Assembly (NCBI GenBank): GCA_019454045.1
Contig: SKCR01025324.1
Coordinates: 46,001-110,000 of the forward strand
Reading direction: 5' to 3'
DNA length: 64,000 nt
Source: Zanthoxylum bungeanum
Lineage: Eukaryota > Streptophyta > Magnoliopsida > Sapindales > Rutaceae
Each line of letters opens with the position of its first letter. The first letter of the stretch is position 1. The notes beneath the pieces are model-generated. The model made no database searches. It was not told the DNA's origin and worked only from the letters and a program-made list of their open reading frames with translations. This document shows, piece after piece, positions 58,947 through 64,000 of the stretch. The position numbers were made by a program, and so were the translations under genes.

Positions 58947-58959
58947 TGGTATCAGAAGC
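58947..58959 (+). promoter_or_regulatory. Primer-binding site, initiator tRNA-Met (Copia-D)
   Basis: TGGTATCAGAAGC lies two bases after the LTR and matches TGGTATCAGA exactly, with one extra A before GC. Confidence 0.92.
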
Positions 58960-59426
58960 TAAGGTTCCACGGTGGGATCCCGAAACTCGGTAAAAGTGGT
59001 TCGGTTCAGAAAGTCGGTTCCGACGAAAGTTGTCGAAAATCGATTTTGAGCATACCGTCGGACTTTTCACAAAAAGACGAGCACGTTGGTATTTTCCTGC
59101 GATCGATCGGAGCGCCTAGTCAGCCAACCACGTCATCAGCCCAGTTAGCAGCCACGTCTGCAGGTGCCACGTCAGCAAGCCACGTCAGCCGTACCTGATA
59201 AATTTCAGAAAGGTCCCTATACTTTTTTAAAATTATATTTTAGTCTCTGAACTTTTCCGTAATTGCACTTTGGCCACTGAACTTTCGAAAATTGCACTTG
59301 ACCCCTGTAATTTCTGGAATTTGCTATTTGGTCCATGTGTCGGATTTTGACAAACGAATTGTCATTTCCACCATTTTTGACCAACGGTGAGCTCCGTTTT
59401 TTGAAATTCTGCTTAGAATTTTTGTG
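58960..59426 (+). other. Copia-D leader
   Basis: No gene. At 59120-59195 CCACGTCA/T recurs four times, and the following 150 bp has repeated GAACTTT phrases. Confidence 0.7.
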
Positions 59427-60279
59427 ATGGATGAGGGCAACGGAAAAATAGTTTTGTTAACTAGTACCAACTATTTCACATGGAGAGGAAGGATGAAAGA
59501 CCTTCTGTATGTGAAAGACTATGATGGATCGGTATTTTTGGAGCAGAAACCAGAAGGAATGTCCGATGAGAAGTGGGCTAATCTTCACCAGAAAACATGC
59601 AGTATTATTCGTCAGTGGATCGACGATAGTATCGTCAACCAGTCAGTGAAGAAACAAATGCACTTGTCTTATGGAGAAAGCTGGAGGAGCTTTTCCGAAC
59701 AAAGACTGACAACAACAAGTTGTACTACATCAAGAAGATGATGTGGTTGAAATACCAGGAAAGTACAGTTGTGGCGGACCATATCAACGATTTCCTCGGC
59801 ACAATGAAAGAATTGTCTGGATTGGGCATAGACTTCAGAGATGAGCTAAATGGCTTAATACTTATTAATATGTTACCAGAATCATGGGAAACGTTCAGAT
59901 CTACGGTGATAAATTCAGCCGCAGATGGGAAAGTCACTATGGAGATGGCGAAACCAGGATCTTCGAGGAAGAAAAGAGGACGAGAATGCAGGAGTCAGCA
60001 TCAGCCTCGACCTCAGAAGCTCTAGTGACTGAGAAGAACACCAGAAGGGGGAGGAGTAAAAGCCGAGGCCCAGGGAGATCAGACAAGAACCGAGGTAAAT
60101 CTAAAACTAGAGATATTGAGTGCTACCACTGTAAAAAGAAAGGCCATATAAAGCGGGATTGCTACAAACTGAAGAACGAGCAGTCCAGGAGAGATAGTGA
60201 CTATAATCAAGAAAGAGTTGCTACTACACCGACAAAACCTCCAAAGAATTCTGCATTATGTATGAAGAAGATGTTGTGA
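59427..60279 (+). pseudogene. Copia-D Gag (two frameshifts)
   Basis: From ATG 59427 it encodes LLTSTNYFTWRGRMKDLLYV and WANLHQKTCSIIRQWIDDS. A frameshift near 59672 moves the reading to the frame of LRTKTDNNKLYYIKK and then GLILINMLPESWETFR. A second shift near 59950 leads to FEEEKRTRMQ and a basic region with a zinc knuckle CYHCKKKGHIKRDC at about 60121-60162. It stops at 60277. The domain order is that of Tnt1/Tork Gag. Confidence 0.88.
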
Positions 60280-60692
60280 ATCTTGCCAGCCACGAGAGCA
60301 GTTGGGTGATAGATAGTGGCACCTCCATACACGCCACATCTCGCAGAGACTTCTTTTCATCTTACACATCAGGAGACTACGGTGCTGTAAGGATGGGGAA
60401 TGACGGCCAGTCCAAAGCCGTCGGTACTGGAGACATCTGCCTTGAAACAGACAACGGGACAAGGCTAGTGTTCAAGGGAGTCAAGCACATCCCAGACATC
60501 CGGTTAAACTTAATCTCAACAGGCAAGCTGGATGATGAAGGTTTCTGCAACACCTTTAATGACGGAACCTGGAAGCTCACTAAAGGGGTGGTGGCACGAG
60601 GTAAGAAAGATTCAACTATGTATTTAATGCATGCTAAGATTTCCAATATTAGCATAAATACAGTCAACAGTAATGAGGCAGTCGAGCTATGA
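60258..60692 (+). pseudogene. Copia-D protease
   Basis: Frame 60258-60692 overlaps the Gag end in another phase. It encodes SSWVIDSGTSIHATSRRDFF, with catalytic aspartate in D-S-G-T-S, then HIPDIRLNLISTGKLDDEGF and a GAG-pre-integrase start. TGA at 60690-60692 stands where a tryptophan of the pre-integrase ELWH motif is expected. Confidence 0.88.
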
Positions 60693-61548
60693 CATAAAAA
60701 AACTCGGTCACATGAGCCAAACGGGGATGGAGATACTACGCAGGTGAAATGTTCTTCCCGAATTGAAGAACTCACACTTACGGAGGTGTGAACACTGCAT
60801 GGCTGGAAATCAGAACAGAGTGTCATTTCAGAGCTCCCCGCCTCAGCGGAAACCGGAGGTACTTAACCTCATACATTGAGATGTATGTGGTCCGATGCAG
60901 ACACAAAAACTTGGCGGGTCACTATATTTTGTGACATTCATAGATGATCATTCAAGGAAGATCTGGGCATACACCTTGAAGAGAAAAGATCAAGTGCTTG
61001 GAGTGTTCAAGGAGTTTCATGCCCTGGTGGAGAGAGAAACCGGAAAGAAACTCAAATGCCTCAGAAAAGACAACGGTGGAGAATACAGAGGTCTGTTTGA
61101 TCAGTACTGTAAGACGCAAGGAATCCGACATCAAACGACACCTCCGAAGACACCTCAGCTGAATGGCCTAGCTGAGAGGATGAACAGAACCTTGTGCGAA
61201 AGGGTCAGAAGCTTGCTGTCACAAGCCAAGCTGCCGAAGACATTCTGGGGGGAGGCACTCAACACAGCAGTACATGTTTTGAACATGTCCCCAGCGGTCA
61301 CACTGAAAGGTAATGTTCCAAACCAAGCCTGGACAGGTAAAGAAGTCTCTTACGAACACTTGCATGTCTTTGGGTGCAAATCTTTTGTACACATCCCAAA
61401 GGACGAGAGATCCAAGTTGATGCAAAGACGTGATAGTGTGTCTTTATTGGCTATGGTCAGGATGATTTCGGCTACAAACTGTATGATCTTGTGGAAAAGA
61501 AGATTGTCAGAAGCCGTGATATTATCTTTGTTGAAGATCAGACCATAG
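60693..61548 (+). pseudogene. Copia-D integrase
   Basis: The zinc region (CEHC near 60787) is crossed by two stops (near 60745 and 60878). The core, 60895-61440, is well kept: FVTFIDDHSRKIWAYTLK, LRKDNGGEYRGLFDQYC and TPQLNGLAERMNRTL supply the D, D and E. GEALNTAVHVLNMSP and HVFGCKSFVHIP follow. A frameshift near 61430 ends it early, and the C-terminal part continues in the next frame. Confidence 0.9.
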
Positions 61549-62816
61549 AAGATATCCAAAAGGAACAAAAGACAATGCCCCAGCAATACAGAGATGTGAA
61601 TCCAAAACCTCATATACCGGTGCCAGTACGAGTTGAAGATGAGGTTCCCAGACAGGAGGGTACTGGTGATGAAGCTCCCAGAGATGATGATCATGATCAA
61701 CCACTAGTACCAGAAGCTACACCAACAGTTCCACAGAGAAGGTCTGACAGAGAAATGCGACCTTCAACCAGATACTCTGCATATGAGTATGTGCTGCTTA
61801 CTGACTGGGGAGAACCCGAGAGCTATAAGGAGGCTGTGGAAACAGAAGATAGAGAAAAGTGGGAGGAAGCCATGCAAGATGAGATGAAATATTTGCATGA
61901 CAATCACACTTTTGAGTTGGTGAAATTGCCAAGAGGCAAAAGGGCTTTGAAGAATAAATAGGTGTACAGGGTGAAGCAACATGAGCACACTTCACAACCC
62001 CGATACAAAGCCAGACTAGTCGTCAAAGGATTCAATAAGAGGAAAAGCATTGACTTCGATGAAATCTTCTCTCCAGTTATGAAGATGTCATCCATTAGAG
62101 TGGTACTCAGTCTAGTAGCAAGCCTCGACCTGGAGATTGAGCAGATGGATGTCAAGACCGCATTTCTTCACGAAGCTCTAGAAGAAGAAATTTACATGGA
62201 GCAACCAGAAGGCTTCAGAGTCAGAGGAAAAGAGGACTATGTATGCAGACTCAGGAAAAGCCTCTACGATTTGAAACAGGCACTGAGACAGTGGTACGTG
62301 AAGTTCGAGTCAGTTATGGGGGAGAAATGATAAAAGAAGACTACTTCAGACCATTATGTTTTCATTCAGAAATTTTCTAATGATGATTTTATCATTTTAC
62401 TGTTATATGTAGATGATATGTTGGTTGTTGGCCGGAATCAATCAAGGATTGATAATTTGAAGCAGTAACTGAGTAAGTCTTTTGAGATGAAAGACTTGAG
62501 GCCATCTAAACAGATTCTTGGCATCAGGATCGGCCGTGATCGGAAAGCCATGAGGTTATACTTGTCACAGAATGAGTACATCGAGAAGGTACTTCAGAGA
62601 TTCCAGATGGACAAGGCTAAAGCGGTTAGCACTCCTCTTGCTACCTACTTTAGATTGAGCACGAGACAGAGTCCCTCTACTGAGACAGAGAAGAATGAAA
62701 TGAAACAGGTTCCATGCACCTTAGCAGTGGGAAGTCTGATGTATGCCATAGTGTGCACGAGGCCAGACTTAGCACACGTAGTTGGATTGGTCAGTCGGTT
62801 TATGTCAAACCTATGA
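61491..62816 (+). pseudogene. Copia-D reverse transcriptase
   Basis: It begins after integrase with a Pro/Glu-rich linker (61491-61961), then WEEAMQDEMKYLHDNHTFEL. TAG at 61959 replaces a tryptophan. The palm follows: LVVKGFNKRKSIDFDEIFSP, MDVKTAFLHEALEEEIYM, DLKQALRQWY and LLYVDDMLVVG near 62402. TGA at 62328, TAA at 62467 and TGA at 62814 break it. The sequence most resembles Tnt1 (Tork lineage). Confidence 0.9.
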
Positions 62817-63377
62817 CGGGAATACTGGAATGTTATCAAATGGATTATGTGGTATCTACGAGGTACATCCAAGATGAGATTATGTTTTGGAAACAGCAAA
62901 CCAGTGTTGATGGGCTACACCGATTCAGATATGGAAGGAGATATGGATACCCATAAGTCTACTTCGGGGATATCTGATTACCTCTCAGGGGGAGCTGTGG
63001 CATGGCAGTCTAGGTTGCAGAGATTTGTTGCACTTTCTACAACAGAGGCAGAATTCATTGTAATGACAGAAGCTTGCAAGGAATTGTTGTGGATGAAGAC
63101 ATTCATCCAGGAATTGAGTTTCAAGCTGGAGAAGTATACTTTGTACTGTGATAGCCAGAGTGTTATCTACCTTGGTAAAAATTTCACATTTCATTCGAGG
63201 TCAAAACATATCGATGTGAGGTATTACTGGATACGGGACGTCCTGAGCTCAAGACTGTTAGAACTCAGGAAAATTCACACCGAATACAACGGTACCGATA
63301 TGTTCACGAAGGTTTTACTGAATGAGAAGCTTGAAATATGTCGTGTCATAGCCGGGATGACAAAACTCTCCACATAG
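62817..63377 (+). pseudogene. Copia-D RNase H
   Basis: It encodes MWYLRGTSKMRL, MGYTDSDMEGDMDTHKSTSG, LSTTEAEFIVMTEACKELLW, LYCDSQSVIYLGKN and HIDVRYYWIRD. The active-site D, E, D pattern is visible. It is open to 63377 and is the longest undamaged stretch of this pol, ending 150 bp before the polypurine tract. Confidence 0.88.
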
Positions 63378-63527
63378 TCAGAGTGGGGAGAGACAAAGAA
63401 CTACGATTAGCTTGATCCCAACGCAGGGTACGTAGGCAGTCATTCAGATGCAGCCAGGGGTGGATCCTTTTTTAGGATCCGGTTTGGTTGATTGATGGTC
63501 GGCTCAGATTTTAGGGAAAATCTTCAC

Positions 63528-63540
63528 CGAGGGGGAGATT
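63528..63540 (+). other. Polypurine tract of Copia-D
   Basis: CGAGGGGGAGATT lies directly before the 3' LTR. Confidence 0.88.
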
Positions 63541-63886
63541 TGTTGACTAAGTGGCTAAAAGTTACATGCAACTTTCGGCAGAAGCCAGCAAGCAAAAGTA
63601 ACTTGTTGAAGAAGCTGGCAAAAGCAAACGGTGTTGAAGAAGCTGGCAAAAGCAAAACGTGTTGAAGAAGCTGGCAACATGTTTTGGCAACTATAAAAGG
63701 AGCCTCAGATTCATTGTTTATGTATCCCACGTATCCCACAAATCCCAAATTTGAGAGAATAGAGAGTAAAGAGGGTTGAGAGGTTTTTGTAAAGTTTGTA
63801 TAATAAACTTTGTAATTCTTTTGTAGTGAAATAAAAGAAGAGTTTTCCTCTCACATCTCCTCTATTGTGTGTGTTTAATCACAACA
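63541..63886 (+). repeat. Copia-D 3' LTR
   Basis: It is 346 bp and nearly identical to 58598-58944. Two of its substitutions fall in the 5' arm of the hairpin near the LTR start and break the stem. Confidence 0.95.
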
Positions 63887-64000
63887 CACTGATGAGAAGA
63901 TTGGCTGCTTTTTCCTTAACCCTATGGCTATGTTTTGGAGACTTCAACGAAATTATGGATTTGAATGAAAAGTCAGGAGGAAATGACAGAAACGTGAGTC
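63887..64000 (+). pseudogene. LINE ORF2, endonuclease domain, continued
   Basis: After the CACTG duplication the frame reads RRLAAFSLTLWLCFGDFNEI then MDLNEKSGGNDRN. GDFNE is the conserved aspartate/asparagine motif of the apurinic-type endonuclease. It runs off the window. Confidence 0.85.

Larger units (their letters stand above)
58598..63886 (+). mobile_element. Copia-D: Tnt1-like Ty1/copia element, 5289 bp, TSD CACTG
   Basis: It has LTRs 58598-58944 and 63541-63886 with a perfect CACTG duplication (58593-58597 and 63887-63891). Primer site, Gag, protease, integrase, RT, RNase H and polypurine tract are all in order. The LTRs differ by about seven substitutions and one single-base indel by eye, so insertion was recent. 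The coding region nevertheless carries many frameshifts and stops. It sits in LINE ORF2. Confidence 0.96.
54964..64000 (+). mobile_element. Plant L1-type LINE, invaded by SINE, hAT and Copia-D; runs off window
   Basis: ORF1 (DUF4283 plus zinc knuckle) is at 54964-55598 and 57443-58265. ORF2 starts at 58270 with an endonuclease domain that resumes at 63892 after Copia-D. The reverse transcriptase and 3' end would lie beyond the right edge. Three separate insertions interrupt it. Confidence 0.85.

Noticed and set aside
1..64000. CRISPR-like arrays or bacterial operon structure
   Set aside because: Repeats found are LTRs, LTR minisatellites and transposon termini. The gene content is plant retroelements throughout.

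Overview
This window is a retrotransposon-dense stretch of a eudicot plant genome. Plant origin follows from the element families: an Athila-like Ty3/gypsy family with a tRNA-Asp primer site, Angela/Tork-type Ty1/copia elements with LTRs of about 1.9 kb, a Tekay-like chromovirus remnant, a plant L1 LINE with a DUF4283/zinc-knuckle ORF1, a hAT element and a tRNA-derived SINE. I see no single-copy host gene in its native setting, no rRNA or tRNA gene and no CRISPR array. The species cannot be named from this sequence.

Layout: 1-1386 is the leader of a copia element cut by the window edge. 1387-8461 is a short plus-strand Athila-like element (Gypsy-A) without polymerase genes. 8464-10160 is a lone copia LTR. 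10161-31788 is a minus-strand Athila-like element (Gypsy-B) whose right-hand LTR was split by a 10-kb copia element (Copia-A, 21333-31327). 31977-52822 is an old minus-strand chromovirus, itself invaded by a 2.4-kb solo LTR (33403-35805), a copia element (Copia-B, 38156-47268) and a copia solo LTR (50018-51958). 52823-54963 is decayed copia-like sequence. 54964-64000 is a LINE, broken in turn by a SINE, a hAT element and a young Tnt1-like copia (Copia-D, 58598-63886).

The most interesting content is in the two Athila-like elements. Both carry, between the end of pol and the 3' LTR (where Athila elements usually hold an env-like gene), an intronless sense-strand reading frame related to LONELY GUY (LOG) cytokinin riboside 5'-monophosphate phosphoribohydrolases. 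In Gypsy-B (12781-13433, minus) it has the full family length with one frameshift and a degenerate catalytic motif. In Gypsy-A (4827-5291, plus) it has one stop and an in-frame loss of about 63 residues. A CAG acceptor-like site and a TATAAATT box lie upstream in both copies. This suggests a retrotransposon family that captured a hormone-activation gene from cDNA and then spread with it. Gypsy-B also has an unrecognised ORF3 between pol and LOG.

Nearly every coding region here is damaged. The genes relate as gag-PR-RT-RH-IN (gypsy) or gag-PR-IN-RT-RH (copia) cassettes of individual elements, and the insertion order can be read from target-site duplications and nesting.
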